Assembly: GCA_943737045.1 (NCBI GenBank)
Contig: CALSFV010000210.1
Coordinates: forward strand, 1,799,001 to 1,863,000
Source of the DNA: Parapristionchus giblindavisi
Lineage: Eukaryota; Nematoda; Chromadorea; Rhabditida; Diplogasteridae
DNA length: 64,000 nt
Direction of reading: 5' to 3'
The translations under genes and the position numbers were made by a program. This document shows, piece by piece, positions 20,815 to 34,421 of this stretch. Numbering within the stretch: position 1 is the stretch's first letter; each line of letters begins with the position of its first letter. The notes under the pieces are model-generated. The model was not told the DNA's origin and ran no database searches. It was given only the letters and a program-made list of their open reading frames with translations.

Positions 20815-20933
20815 TGCTTACAACACCCAGGATTCCCAAGCCGTCTCCGATCCAAGTACTAACTGGGCCCACCGTTGCTTAACTTGGCAGATCGGACGGG
20901 ATGCCGTGTTCTCAACGAGGTATGGTCGTAAGC
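20815..20933 (-). rRNA. 5S: 5S rRNA, copy 9
   Basis: 968 from copy 8. Confidence 0.97.
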
Positions 20934-21169
20934 GAGAGAGGGAGTGTGCGAGGATGGGGACTATTCGCCACTCGCCACGAGTAAACGTACATCTAGATTG
21001 AGAAAGAAAAAGAGGAAAAGAAAAATGAACTTTGATCTTTGATCTTTGATCCTTATCCCATTCACCAGATCTGGTAGATCTGCAATTTCTCTCTTTCTTC
21101 TGTCTGAGAAACGGAAATAGAAAATAAATTATAAACATGTACTGTCAATGTTTGCCTTTCCAATGTTTT

Positions 21170-21293
21170 ATCCCGCTCTTCCGAGGGGATTCCAAAAAAT
21201 GAGTACTACTCATAGTTTGATCCTCTGCACGGAAATCTTTAGTAAAAGGCGAAAGATTTTCTCGGATAATTGCAGAGGATCCAGAGATAGTAT
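21170..21293 (-). ncRNA. U5: U5 snRNA, copy 9
   Basis: Full-length. Confidence 0.94.
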
Positions 21294-21787
21294 TGTCTAC
21301 TGACAGATGTAGCCTATTTGGTTTCGCGGCCAATCTCTGCCGGGTTTGGTTGCCGGTCTTCTCTTCATCTCTAATCAATCAATTATATCTGTAGGTGTCA
21401 TAGTGATCTGACAAGAAGTGATTATATATTCAATTTCAATTTCGCTCTCATTTACAACAAAAAGAAAGGATATCACGCGAGTTTATCTCTGTGTTTTTGT
21501 CACTCCGAGAATCCGATCCAATCAATAAACTGATGGTGTGTGCATGTATTGATTGATCAACACACTAATTACTGTAACAACACACATAGACCCCCACATG
21601 TCAGTACTGTATTTGAGTTATAACGCACAGATAATGCCATTAAAAGGTGTCTAACTCTGTTATTTCTTCATCATGCCTTAGATATTTCTTGTTTAGCTTC
21701 AAAAGTAGCACAAACAGCAACAATTTATATTGATAAGGCGTAAAAAATCGGCAAAATGTCTAAAACATTTTGTAAAAATCGCAAAAG

Positions 21788-21906
21788 TGCTTACAACACC
21801 CAGGATTCCCAAGCCGTCTCCGATCCAAGTACTAACTGGGCCCACCGTTGCTTAACTTGGCAGATCGGACGGGATGCCGTGTTCTCAACGAGGTATGGTC
21901 GTAAGC
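21788..21906 (-). rRNA. 5S: 5S rRNA, copy 10
   Basis: Unit step 973. Confidence 0.97.
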
Positions 21907-22142
21907 GAGAGAGGGAGTGTGCGAGGATGGGGACTATTCGCCACTCGCCACGAGTAAACGTACATCTAGATTGAGAAAGAAAAAGAGGAAAAGAAAAATG
22001 AACTTTGATCTTTGATCTTTGATCCTTATCCCATTCACCAGATCTGGTAGATCTGCAATTTCTCTCTTTCTTCTGTCTGAGAAACGGAAATAGAAAATAA
22101 ATTATAAACATGTACTGTCAATGTTTGCCTTTCCAATGTTTT

Positions 22143-22266
22143 ATCCCGCTCTTCCGAGGGGATTCCAAAAAATGAGTACTACTCATAGTTTGATCCTCTG
22201 CACGGAAATCTTTAGTAAAAGGCGAAAGATTTTCTCGGATAATTGCAGAGGATCCAGAGATAGTAT
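22143..22266 (-). ncRNA. U5: U5 snRNA, copy 10
   Basis: Full-length. Confidence 0.94.
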
Positions 22267-22760
22267 TGTCTACTGACAGATGTAGCCTATTTGGTTTCGC
22301 GGCCAATCTCTGCCGGGTTTGGTTGCCGGTCTTCTCTTCATCTCTAATCAATCAATTATATCTGTAGGTGTCATAGTGATCTGACAAGAAGTGATTATAT
22401 ATTCAATTTCAATTTCGCTCTCATTTACAACAAAAAGAAAGGATATCACGCGAGTTTATCTCTGTGTTTTTGTCACTCCGAGAATCCGATCCAATCAATA
22501 AACTGATGGTGTGTGCATGTATTGATTGATCAACACACTAATTACTGTAACAACACACATAGACCCCCACATGTCAGTACTGTATTTGAGTTATAACGCA
22601 CAGATAATGCCATTAAAAGGTGTCTAACTCTGTTATTTCTTCATCATGCCTTAGATATTTCTTGTTTAGCTTCAAAAGTAGCACAAACAGCAACAATTTA
22701 TATTGATAAGGCGTAAAAAATCGGCAAAATGTCTAAAACATTTTGTAAAAATCGCAAAAG

Positions 22761-22879
22761 TGCTTACAACACCCAGGATTCCCAAGCCGTCTCCGATCCA
22801 AGTACTAACTGGGCCCACCGTTGCTTAACTTGGCAGATCGGACGGGATGCCGTGTTCTCAACGAGGTATGGTCGTAAGC
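22761..22879 (-). rRNA. 5S: 5S rRNA, copy 11
   Basis: Unit step 973. Confidence 0.97.
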
Positions 22880-23115
22880 GAGAGAGGGAGTGTGCGAGGA
22901 TGGGGACTATTCGCCACTCGCCACGAGTAAACGTACATCTAGATTGAGAAAGAAAAAGAGGAAAAGAAAAATGAACTTTGATCTTTGATCTTTGATCCTT
23001 ATCCCATTCACCAGATCTGGTAGATCTGCAATTTCTCTCTTTCTTCTGTCTGAGAAACGGAAATAGAAAATAAATTATAAACATGTACTGTCAATGTTTG
23101 CCTTTCCAATGTTTT

Positions 23116-23239
23116 ATCCCGCTCTTCCGAGGGGATTCCAAAAAATGAGTACTACTCATAGTTTGATCCTCTGCACGGAAATCTTTAGTAAAAGGCGAAA
23201 GATTTTCTCGGATAATTGCAGAGGATCCAGAGATAGTAT
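23116..23239 (-). ncRNA. U5: U5 snRNA, copy 11
   Basis: Full-length. Confidence 0.94.
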
Positions 23240-23733
23240 TGTCTACTGACAGATGTAGCCTATTTGGTTTCGCGGCCAATCTCTGCCGGGTTTGGTTGCC
23301 GGTCTTCTCTTCATCTCTAATCAATCAATTATATCTGTAGGTGTCATAGTGATCTGACAAGAAGTGATTATATATTCAATTTCAATTTCGCTCTCATTTA
23401 CAACAAAAAGAAAGGATATCACGCGAGTTTATCTCTGTGTTTTTGTCACTCCGAGAATCCGATCCAATCAATAAACTGATGGTGTGTGCATGTATTGATT
23501 GATCAACACACTAATTACTGTAACAACACACATAGACCCCCACATGTCAGTACTGTATTTGAGTTATAACGCACAGATAATGCCATTAAAAGGTGTCTAA
23601 CTCTGTTATTTCTTCATCATGCCTTAGATATTTCTTGTTTAGCTTCAAAAGTAGCACAAACAGCAACAATTTATATTGATAAGGCGTAAAAAATCGGCAA
23701 AATGTCTAAAACATTTTGTAAAAATCGCAAAAG

Positions 23734-23852
23734 TGCTTACAACACCCAGGATTCCCAAGCCGTCTCCGATCCAAGTACTAACTGGGCCCACCGTTGCTTA
23801 ACTTGGCAGATCGGACGGGATGCCGTGTTCTCAACGAGGTATGGTCGTAAGC
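23734..23852 (-). rRNA. 5S: 5S rRNA, copy 12
   Basis: Unit step 973. Confidence 0.97.
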
Positions 23853-24088
23853 GAGAGAGGGAGTGTGCGAGGATGGGGACTATTCGCCACTCGCCACGAG
23901 TAAACGTACATCTAGATTGAGAAAGAAAAAGAGGAAAAGAAAAATGAACTTTGATCTTTGATCTTTGATCCTTATCCCATTCACCAGATCTGGTAGATCT
24001 GCAATTTCTCTCTTTCTTCTGTCTGAGAAACGGAAATAGAAAATAAATTATAAACATGTACTGTCAATGTTTGCCTTTCCAATGTTTT

Positions 24089-24212
24089 ATCCCGCTCTTC
24101 CGAGGGGATTCCAAAAAATGAGTACTACTCATAGTTTGATCCTCTGCACGGAAATCTTTAGTAAAAGGCGAAAGATTTTCTCGGATAATTGCAGAGGATC
24201 CAGAGATAGTAT
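24089..24212 (-). ncRNA. U5: U5 snRNA, copy 12
   Basis: Full-length. Confidence 0.94.
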
Positions 24213-24706
24213 TGTCTACTGACAGATGTAGCCTATTTGGTTTCGCGGCCAATCTCTGCCGGGTTTGGTTGCCGGTCTTCTCTTCATCTCTAATCAATCA
24301 ATTATATCTGTAGGTGTCATAGTGATCTGACAAGAAGTGATTATATATTCAATTTCAATTTCGCTCTCATTTACAACAAAAAGAAAGGATATCACGCGAG
24401 TTTATCTCTGTGTTTTTGTCACTCCGAGAATCCGATCCAATCAATAAACTGATGGTGTGTGCATGTATTGATTGATCAACACACTAATTACTGTAACAAC
24501 ACACATAGACCCCCACATGTCAGTACTGTATTTGAGTTATAACGCACAGATAATGCCATTAAAAGGTGTCTAACTCTGTTATTTCTTCATCATGCCTTAG
24601 ATATTTCTTGTTTAGCTTCAAAAGTAGCACAAACAGCAACAATTTATATTGATAAGGCGTAAAAAATCGGCAAAATGTCTAAAACATTTTGTAAAAATCG
24701 CAAAAG

Positions 24707-24825
24707 TGCTTACAACACCCAGGATTCCCAAGCCGTCTCCGATCCAAGTACTAACTGGGCCCACCGTTGCTTAACTTGGCAGATCGGACGGGATGCCGTG
24801 TTCTCAACGAGGTATGGTCGTAAGC
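24707..24825 (-). rRNA. 5S: 5S rRNA, copy 13
   Basis: GGGTGTG flank; starts dimer 13-14. Confidence 0.97.
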
Positions 24826-25060
24826 GAGAGAGGGTGTGTGCGAGGATGGGGACTATTCGCCACTCGCCACGAGTAAACGTACATCTAGATTGAGAAAGAA
24901 AAGAGGAAAAGAAAAATGAACTTTGATCTTTGATCTTTGATCCTTATCCCATTCACCAGATCGGGTAGATCTGCAATTTCTCTCTTTCTTCTGTCTGAGA
25001 AACGGAATTAGAAAATAAATTATAAACATGTACTGTCAATGTTTGCCTTTCCAATGTTTT

Positions 25061-25184
25061 ATCCCGCTCTTCCGAGGGGATTCCAAAAAATGAGTACTAC
25101 TCATAGTTTGATCCTCTGCACGGAAATCTTTAGTAAAAGGCGAAAGATTTTCTCGGATAATTGCAGAGGATCCAGAGATAGTAT
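25061..25184 (-). ncRNA. U5: U5 snRNA, copy 13
   Basis: Full-length; CCCATTTGG flank. Confidence 0.94.
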
Positions 25185-25674
25185 TGTCTACTGACAGATG
25201 TAGCCCATTTGGTTTCGCGGCCAATCTCTGCCGGGTTTGGTTGCCGGTCTTCTCCTCATCTCTAATCAATCAATTGTATCTGTAGGTGTCATAGTGATCT
25301 GACAAGAAGTGATTATATATTCAATTTCAATTTCGCTCTCATTTACAACAAAAGAAAGGATATCACGCGAGTTTATCTCTGTGTTTTTGTCACTCCGAGA
25401 ATCCGATCCAATCAACAAACTGATGGTGTGTGCATGTATTGATTGATCAACACACTAATTACTGTAACAACACACATGACCCACATGTCAGTACTGTATT
25501 TGAGTTATAACGCACAGATAATGCCATAAAAAGTGTCTAACTCTGTTATTTCTTCATCATGCCTTAGATATTTCTTGTTTAGCTTCAAAAGTAGCACAAA
25601 CAGCAACAATTTATATTGATAAGGCGTAAAAAATCGGCAAAAATGTCTAAAACATTTTGTAAAAATCGCAAAAG

Positions 25675-25793
25675 TGCTTACAACACCCAGGATTCCCAAG
25701 CCGTCTCCGATCCAAGTACTAACTGGGCCCACCGTTGCTTAACTTGGCAGATCGGACGGGATGCCGTGTTCTCAACGAGGTATGGTCGTAAGC
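25675..25793 (-). rRNA. 5S: 5S rRNA, copy 14
   Basis: 968 from copy 13. Confidence 0.97.
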
Positions 25794-26029
25794 GAGAGAG
25801 GGAGTGTGCGAGGATGGGGACTATTCGCCACTCGCCACGAGTAAACGTACATCTAGATTGAGAAAGAAAAAGAGGAAAAGAAAAATGAACTTTGATCTTT
25901 GATCTTTGATCCTTATCCCATTCACCAGATCTGGTAGATCTGCAATTTCTCTCTTTCTTCTGTCTGAGAAACGGAAATAGAAAATAAATTATAAACATGT
26001 ACTGTCAATGTTTGCCTTTCCAATGTTTT

Positions 26030-26153
26030 ATCCCGCTCTTCCGAGGGGATTCCAAAAAATGAGTACTACTCATAGTTTGATCCTCTGCACGGAAATCTTT
26101 AGTAAAAGGCGAAAGATTTTCTCGGATAATTGCAGAGGATCCAGAGATAGTAT
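26030..26153 (-). ncRNA. U5: U5 snRNA, copy 14
   Basis: Full-length. Confidence 0.94.
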
Positions 26154-26647
26154 TGTCTACTGACAGATGTAGCCTATTTGGTTTCGCGGCCAATCTCTGC
26201 CGGGTTTGGTTGCCGGTCTTCTCTTCATCTCTAATCAATCAATTATATCTGTAGGTGTCATAGTGATCTGACAAGAAGTGATTATATATTCAATTTCAAT
26301 TTCGCTCTCATTTACAACAAAAAGAAAGGATATCACGCGAGTTTATCTCTGTGTTTTTGTCACTCCGAGAATCCGATCCAATCAATAAACTGATGGTGTG
26401 TGCATGTATTGATTGATCAACACACTAATTACTGTAACAACACACATAGACCCCCACATGTCAGTACTGTATTTGAGTTATAACGCACAGATAATGCCAT
26501 TAAAAGGTGTCTAACTCTGTTATTTCTTCATCATGCCTTAGATATTTCTTGTTTAGCTTCAAAAGTAGCACAAACAGCAACAATTTATATTGATAAGGCG
26601 TAAAAAATCGGCAAAATGTCTAAAACATTTTGTAAAAATCGCAAAAG

Positions 26648-26766
26648 TGCTTACAACACCCAGGATTCCCAAGCCGTCTCCGATCCAAGTACTAACTGGG
26701 CCCACCGTTGCTTAACTTGGCAGATCGGACGGGATGCCGTGTTCTCAACGAGGTATGGTCGTAAGC
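26648..26766 (-). rRNA. 5S: 5S rRNA, copy 15
   Basis: GGGTGTG flank; starts dimer 15-16. Confidence 0.97.
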
Positions 26767-27001
26767 GAGAGAGGGTGTGTGCGAGGATGGGGACTATTCG
26801 CCACTCGCCACGAGTAAACGTACATCTAGATTGAGAAAGAAAAGAGGAAAAGAAAAATGAACTTTGATCTTTGATCTTTGATCCTTATCCCATTCACCAG
26901 ATCGGGTAGATCTGCAATTTCTCTCTTTCTTCTGTCTGAGAAACGGAATTAGAAAATAAATTATAAACATGTACTGTCAATGTTTGCCTTTCCAATGTTT
27001 T

Positions 27002-27125
27002 ATCCCGCTCTTCCGAGGGGATTCCAAAAAATGAGTACTACTCATAGTTTGATCCTCTGCACGGAAATCTTTAGTAAAAGGCGAAAGATTTTCTCGGATA
27101 ATTGCAGAGGATCCAGAGATAGTAT
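27002..27125 (-). ncRNA. U5: U5 snRNA, copy 15
   Basis: Full-length; CCCATTTGG flank. Confidence 0.94.
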
Positions 27126-27615
27126 TGTCTACTGACAGATGTAGCCCATTTGGTTTCGCGGCCAATCTCTGCCGGGTTTGGTTGCCGGTCTTCTCCTCAT
27201 CTCTAATCAATCAATTGTATCTGTAGGTGTCATAGTGATCTGACAAGAAGTGATTATATATTCAATTTCAATTTCGCTCTCATTTACAACAAAAGAAAGG
27301 ATATCACGCGAGTTTATCTCTGTGTTTTTGTCACTCCGAGAATCCGATCCAATCAACAAACTGATGGTGTGTGCATGTATTGATTGATCAACACACTAAT
27401 TACTGTAACAACACACATGACCCACATGTCAGTACTGTATTTGAGTTATAACGCACAGATAATGCCATAAAAAGTGTCTAACTCTGTTATTTCTTCATCA
27501 TGCCTTAGATATTTCTTGTTTAGCTTCAAAAGTAGCACAAACAGCAACAATTTATATTGATAAGGCGTAAAAAATCGGCAAAAATGTCTAAAACATTTTG
27601 TAAAAATCGCAAAAG

Positions 27616-27734
27616 TGCTTACAACACCCAGGATTCCCAAGCCGTCTCCGATCCAAGTACTAACTGGGCCCACCGTTGCTTAACTTGGCAGATCGGACGG
27701 GATGCCGTGTTCTCAACGAGGTATGGTCGTAAGC
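27616..27734 (-). rRNA. 5S: 5S rRNA, copy 16
   Basis: 968 from copy 15. Confidence 0.97.
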
Positions 27735-27970
27735 GAGAGAGGGAGTGTGCGAGGATGGGGACTATTCGCCACTCGCCACGAGTAAACGTACATCTAGATT
27801 GAGAAAGAAAAAGAGGAAAAGAAAAATGAACTTTGATCTTTGATCTTTGATCCTTATCCCATTCACCAGATCTGGTAGATCTGCAATTTCTCTCTTTCTT
27901 CTGTCTGAGAAACGGAAATAGAAAATAAATTATAAACATGTACTGTCAATGTTTGCCTTTCCAATGTTTT

Positions 27971-28094
27971 ATCCCGCTCTTCCGAGGGGATTCCAAAAAA
28001 TGAGTACTACTCATAGTTTGATCCTCTGCACGGAAATCTTTAGTAAAAGGCGAAAGATTTTCTCGGATAATTGCAGAGGATCCAGAGATAGTAT
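27971..28094 (-). ncRNA. U5: U5 snRNA, copy 16
   Basis: Full-length. Confidence 0.94.
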
Positions 28095-28588
28095 TGTCTA
28101 CTGACAGATGTAGCCTATTTGGTTTCGCGGCCAATCTCTGCCGGGTTTGGTTGCCGGTCTTCTCTTCATCTCTAATCAATCAATTATATCTGTAGGTGTC
28201 ATAGTGATCTGACAAGAAGTGATTATATATTCAATTTCAATTTCGCTCTCATTTACAACAAAAAGAAAGGATATCACGCGAGTTTATCTCTGTGTTTTTG
28301 TCACTCCGAGAATCCGATCCAATCAATAAACTGATGGTGTGTGCATGTATTGATTGATCAACACACTAATTACTGTAACAACACACATAGACCCCCACAT
28401 GTCAGTACTGTATTTGAGTTATAACGCACAGATAATGCCATTAAAAGGTGTCTAACTCTGTTATTTCTTCATCATGCCTTAGATATTTCTTGTTTAGCTT
28501 CAAAAGTAGCACAAACAGCAACAATTTATATTGATAAGGCGTAAAAAATCGGCAAAATGTCTAAAACATTTTGTAAAAATCGCAAAAG

Positions 28589-28707
28589 TGCTTACAACAC
28601 CCAGGATTCCCAAGCCGTCTCCGATCCAAGTACTAACTGGGCCCACCGTTGCTTAACTTGGCAGATCGGACGGGATGCCGTGTTCTCAACGAGGTATGGT
28701 CGTAAGC
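28589..28707 (-). rRNA. 5S: 5S rRNA, copy 17
   Basis: GGGTGTG flank; starts dimer 17-18. Confidence 0.97.
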
Positions 28708-28942
28708 GAGAGAGGGTGTGTGCGAGGATGGGGACTATTCGCCACTCGCCACGAGTAAACGTACATCTAGATTGAGAAAGAAAAGAGGAAAAGAAAAATG
28801 AACTTTGATCTTTGATCTTTGATCCTTATCCCATTCACCAGATCGGGTAGATCTGCAATTTCTCTCTTTCTTCTGTCTGAGAAACGGAATTAGAAAATAA
28901 ATTATAAACATGTACTGTCAATGTTTGCCTTTCCAATGTTTT

Positions 28943-29066
28943 ATCCCGCTCTTCCGAGGGGATTCCAAAAAATGAGTACTACTCATAGTTTGATCCTCTG
29001 CACGGAAATCTTTAGTAAAAGGCGAAAGATTTTCTCGGATAATTGCAGAGGATCCAGAGATAGTAT
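28943..29066 (-). ncRNA. U5: U5 snRNA, copy 17
   Basis: Full-length; CCCATTTGG flank. Confidence 0.94.
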
Positions 29067-29556
29067 TGTCTACTGACAGATGTAGCCCATTTGGTTTCGC
29101 GGCCAATCTCTGCCGGGTTTGGTTGCCGGTCTTCTCCTCATCTCTAATCAATCAATTGTATCTGTAGGTGTCATAGTGATCTGACAAGAAGTGATTATAT
29201 ATTCAATTTCAATTTCGCTCTCATTTACAACAAAAGAAAGGATATCACGCGAGTTTATCTCTGTGTTTTTGTCACTCCGAGAATCCGATCCAATCAACAA
29301 ACTGATGGTGTGTGCATGTATTGATTGATCAACACACTAATTACTGTAACAACACACATGACCCACATGTCAGTACTGTATTTGAGTTATAACGCACAGA
29401 TAATGCCATAAAAAGTGTCTAACTCTGTTATTTCTTCATCATGCCTTAGATATTTCTTGTTTAGCTTCAAAAGTAGCACAAACAGCAACAATTTATATTG
29501 ATAAGGCGTAAAAAATCGGCAAAAATGTCTAAAACATTTTGTAAAAATCGCAAAAG

Positions 29557-29675
29557 TGCTTACAACACCCAGGATTCCCAAGCCGTCTCCGATCCAAGTA
29601 CTAACTGGGCCCACCGTTGCTTAACTTGGCAGATCGGACGGGATGCCGTGTTCTCAACGAGGTATGGTCGTAAGC
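29557..29675 (-). rRNA. 5S: 5S rRNA, copy 18
   Basis: 968 from copy 17. Confidence 0.97.
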
Positions 29676-29911
29676 GAGAGAGGGAGTGTGCGAGGATGGG
29701 GACTATTCGCCACTCGCCACGAGTAAACGTACATCTAGATTGAGAAAGAAAAAGAGGAAAAGAAAAATGAACTTTGATCTTTGATCTTTGATCCTTATCC
29801 CATTCACCAGATCTGGTAGATCTGCAATTTCTCTCTTTCTTCTGTCTGAGAAACGGAAATAGAAAATAAATTATAAACATGTACTGTCAATGTTTGCCTT
29901 TCCAATGTTTT

Positions 29912-30035
29912 ATCCCGCTCTTCCGAGGGGATTCCAAAAAATGAGTACTACTCATAGTTTGATCCTCTGCACGGAAATCTTTAGTAAAAGGCGAAAGATT
30001 TTCTCGGATAATTGCAGAGGATCCAGAGATAGTAT
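29912..30035 (-). ncRNA. U5: U5 snRNA, copy 18
   Basis: Full-length. Confidence 0.94.
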
Positions 30036-30529
30036 TGTCTACTGACAGATGTAGCCTATTTGGTTTCGCGGCCAATCTCTGCCGGGTTTGGTTGCCGGTC
30101 TTCTCTTCATCTCTAATCAATCAATTATATCTGTAGGTGTCATAGTGATCTGACAAGAAGTGATTATATATTCAATTTCAATTTCGCTCTCATTTACAAC
30201 AAAAAGAAAGGATATCACGCGAGTTTATCTCTGTGTTTTTGTCACTCCGAGAATCCGATCCAATCAATAAACTGATGGTGTGTGCATGTATTGATTGATC
30301 AACACACTAATTACTGTAACAACACACATAGACCCCCACATGTCAGTACTGTATTTGAGTTATAACGCACAGATAATGCCATGAAAAGGTGTCTAACTCT
30401 GTTATTTCTTCATCATGCCTTAGATATTTCTTGTTTAGCTTCAAAAGTAGCGCAAACAGCAACAATTTATATTGATAAGGCGTAAAAAATCGGCAAAATG
30501 TCTAAAACATTTTGTAAAAATCGCAAAAG

Positions 30530-30648
30530 TGCTTACAACACCCAGGATTCCCAAGCCGTCTCCGATCCAAGTACTAACTGGGCCCACCGTTGCTTAACTT
30601 GGCAGATCGGACGGGATGCCGTGTTCTCAACGAGGTATGGTCGTAAGC
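30530..30648 (-). rRNA. 5S: 5S rRNA, copy 19
   Basis: Spacer shares the GTAGCGCAA variant with copies 4 and 21. Confidence 0.97.
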
Positions 30649-30884
30649 GAGAGAGGGAGTGTGCGAGGATGGGGACTATTCGCCACTCGCCACGAGTAAA
30701 CGTACATCTAGATTGAGAAAGAAAAAGAGGAAAAGAAAAATGAACTTTGATCTTTGATCTTTGATCCTTATCCCATTCACCAGATCTGGTAGATCTGCAA
30801 TTTCTCTCTTTCTTCTGTCTGAGAAACGGAAATAGAAAATAAATTATAAACATGTACTGTCAATGTTTGCCTTTCCAATGTTTT

Positions 30885-31008
30885 ATCCCGCTCTTCCGAG
30901 GGGATTCCAAAAAATGAGTACTACTCATAGTTTGATCCTCTGCACGGAAATCTTTAGTAAAAGGCGAAAGATTTTCTCGGATAATTGCAGAGGATCCAGA
31001 GATAGTAT
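30885..31008 (-). ncRNA. U5: U5 snRNA, copy 19
   Basis: Full-length. Confidence 0.94.
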
Positions 31009-31502
31009 TGTCTACTGACAGATGTAGCCTATTTGGTTTCGCGGCCAATCTCTGCCGGGTTTGGTTGCCGGTCTTCTCTTCATCTCTAATCAATCAATTA
31101 TATCTGTAGGTGTCATAGTGATCTGACAAGAAGTGATTATATATTCAATTTCAATTTCGCTCTCATTTACAACAAAAAGAAAGGATATCACGCGAGTTTA
31201 TCTCTGTGTTTTTGTCACTCCGAGAATCCGATCCAATCAATAAACTGATGGTGTGTGCATGTATTGATTGATCAACACACTAATTACTGTAACAACACAC
31301 ATAGACCCCCACATGTCAGTACTGTATTTGAGTTATAACGCACAGATAATGCCATGAAAAGGTGTCTAACTCTGTTATTTCTTCATCATGCCTTAGATAT
31401 TTCTTGTTTAGCTTCAAAAGTAGCACAAACAGCAACAATTTATATTGATAAGGCGTAAAAAATCGGCAAAATGTCTAAAACATTTTGTAAAAATCGCAAA
31501 AG

Positions 31503-31621
31503 TGCTTACAACACCCAGGATTCCCAAGCCGTCTCCGATCCAAGTACTAACTGGGCCCACCGTTGCTTAACTTGGCAGATCGGACGGGATGCCGTGTTCT
31601 CAACGAGGTATGGTCGTAAGC
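31503..31621 (-). rRNA. 5S: 5S rRNA, copy 20
   Basis: Unit step 973. Confidence 0.97.
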
Positions 31622-31857
31622 GAGAGAGGGAGTGTGCGAGGATGGGGACTATTCGCCACTCGCCACGAGTAAACGTACATCTAGATTGAGAAAGAAAAAG
31701 AGGAAAAGAAAAATGAACTTTGATCTTTGATCTTTGATCCTTATCCCATTCACCAGATCTGGTAGATCTGCAATTTCTCTCTTTCTTCTGTCTGAGAAAC
31801 GGAAATAGAAAATAAATTATAAACATGTACTGTCAATGTTTGCCTTTCCAATGTTTT

Positions 31858-31981
31858 ATCCCGCTCTTCCGAGGGGATTCCAAAAAATGAGTACTACTCA
31901 TAGTTTGATCCTCTGCACGGAAATCTTTAGTAAAAGGCGAAAGATTTTCTCGGATAATTGCAGAGGATCCAGAGATAGTAT
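31858..31981 (-). ncRNA. U5: U5 snRNA, copy 20
   Basis: Full-length. Confidence 0.94.
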
Positions 31982-32475
31982 TGTCTACTGACAGATGTAG
32001 CCTATTTGGTTTCGCGGCCAATCTCTGCCGGGTTTGGTTGCCGGTCTTCTCTTCATCTCTAATCAATCAATTATATCTGTAGGTGTCATAGTGATCTGAC
32101 AAGAAGTGATTATATATTCAATTTCAATTTCGCTCTCATTTACAACAAAAAGAAAGGATATCACGCGAGTTTATCTCTGTGTTTTTGTCACTCCGAGAAT
32201 CCGATCCAATCAATAAACTGATGGTGTGTGCATGTATTGATTGATCAACACACTAATTACTGTAACAACACACATAGACCCCCACATGTCAGTACTGTAT
32301 TTGAGTTATAACGCACAGATAATGCCATGAAAAGGTGTCTAACTCTGTTATTTCTTCATCATGCCTTAGATATTTCTTGTTTAGCTTCAAAAGTAGCGCA
32401 AACAGCAACAATTTATATTGATAAGGCGTAAAAAATCGGCAAAATGTCTAAAACATTTTGTAAAAATCGCAAAAG

Positions 32476-32594
32476 TGCTTACAACACCCAGGATTCCCAA
32501 GCCGTCTCCGATCCAAGTACTAACTGGGCCCACCGTTGCTTAACTTGGCAGATCGGACGGGATGCCGTGTTCTCAACGAGGTATGGTCGTAAGC
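32476..32594 (-). rRNA. 5S: 5S rRNA, copy 21
   Basis: Unit step 973; GTAGCGCAA spacer variant. Confidence 0.97.
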
Positions 32595-32830
32595 GAGAGA
32601 GGGAGTGTGCGAGGATGGGGACTATTCGCCACTCGCCACGAGTAAACGTACATCTAGATTGAGAAAGAAAAAGAGGAAAAGAAAAATGAACTTTGATCTT
32701 TGATCTTTGATCCTTATCCCATTCACCAGATCTGGTAGATCTGCAATTTCTCTCTTTCTTCTGTCTGAGAAACGGAAATAGAAAATAAATTATAAACATG
32801 TACTGTCAATGTTTGCCTTTCCAATGTTTT

Positions 32831-32954
32831 ATCCCGCTCTTCCGAGGGGATTCCAAAAAATGAGTACTACTCATAGTTTGATCCTCTGCACGGAAATCTT
32901 TAGTAAAAGGCGAAAGATTTTCTCGGATAATTGCAGAGGATCCAGAGATAGTAT
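32831..32954 (-). ncRNA. U5: U5 snRNA, copy 21
   Basis: Full-length. Confidence 0.94.
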
Positions 32955-33448
32955 TGTCTACTGACAGATGTAGCCTATTTGGTTTCGCGGCCAATCTCTG
33001 CCGGGTTTGGTTGCCGGTCTTCTCTTCATCTCTAATCAATCAATTATATCTGTAGGTGTCATAGTGATCTGACAAGAAGTGATTATATATTCAATTTCAA
33101 TTTCGCTCTCATTTACAACAAAAAGAAAGGATATCACGCGAGTTTATCTCTGTGTTTTTGTCACTCCGAGAATCCGATCCAATCAATAAACTGATGGTGT
33201 GTGCATGTATTGATTGATCAACACACTAATTACTGTAACAACACACATAGACCCCCACATGTCAGTACTGTATTTGAGTTATAACGCACAGATAATGCCA
33301 TGAAAAGGTGTCTAACTCTGTTATTTCTTCATCATGCCTTAGATATTTCTTGTTTAGCTTCAAAAGTAGCACAAACAGCAACAATTTATATTGATAAGGC
33401 GTAAAAAATCGGCAAAATGTCTAAAACATTTTGTAAAAATCGCAAAAG

Positions 33449-33567
33449 TGCTTACAACACCCAGGATTCCCAAGCCGTCTCCGATCCAAGTACTAACTGG
33501 GCCCACCGTTGCTTAACTTGGCAGATCGGACGGGATGCCGTGTTCTCAACGAGGTATGGTCGTAAGC
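33449..33567 (-). rRNA. 5S: 5S rRNA, copy 22
   Basis: Unit step 973. Confidence 0.97.
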
Positions 33568-33803
33568 GAGAGAGGGAGTGTGCGAGGATGGGGACTATTC
33601 GCCACTCGCCACGAGTAAACGTACATCTAGATTGAGAAAGAAAAAGAGGAAAAGAAAAATGAACTTTGATCTTTGATCTTTGATCCTTATCCCATTCACC
33701 AGATCTGGTAGATCTGCAATTTCTCTCTTTCTTCTGTCTGAGAAACGGAAATAGAAAATAAATTATAAACATGTACTGTCAATGTTTGCCTTTCCAATGT
33801 TTT

Positions 33804-33927
33804 ATCCCGCTCTTCCGAGGGGATTCCAAAAAATGAGTACTACTCATAGTTTGATCCTCTGCACGGAAATCTTTAGTAAAAGGCGAAAGATTTTCTCGGA
33901 TAATTGCAGAGGATCCAGAGATAGTAT
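33804..33927 (-). ncRNA. U5: U5 snRNA, copy 22
   Basis: Full-length. Confidence 0.94.
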
Positions 33928-34421
33928 TGTCTACTGACAGATGTAGCCTATTTGGTTTCGCGGCCAATCTCTGCCGGGTTTGGTTGCCGGTCTTCTCTTC
34001 ATCTCTAATCAATCAATTATATCTGTAGGTGTCATAGTGATCTGACAAGAAGTGATTATATATTCAATTTCAATTTCGCTCTCATTTACAACAAAAAGAA
34101 AGGATATCACGCGAGTTTATCTCTGTGTTTTTGTCACTCCGAGAATCCGATCCAATCAATAAACTGATGGTGTGTGCATGTATTGATTGATCAACACACT
34201 AATTACTGTAACAACACACATAGACCCCCACATGTCAGTACTGTATTTGAGTTATAACGCACAGATAATGCCATGAAAAGGTGTCTAACTCTGTTATTTC
34301 TTCATCATGCCTTAGATATTTCTTGTTTAGCTTCAAAAGTAGCACAAACAGCAACAATTTATATTGATAAGGCGTAAAAAATCGGCAAAATGTCTAAAAC
34401 ATTTTGTAAAAATCGCAAAAG

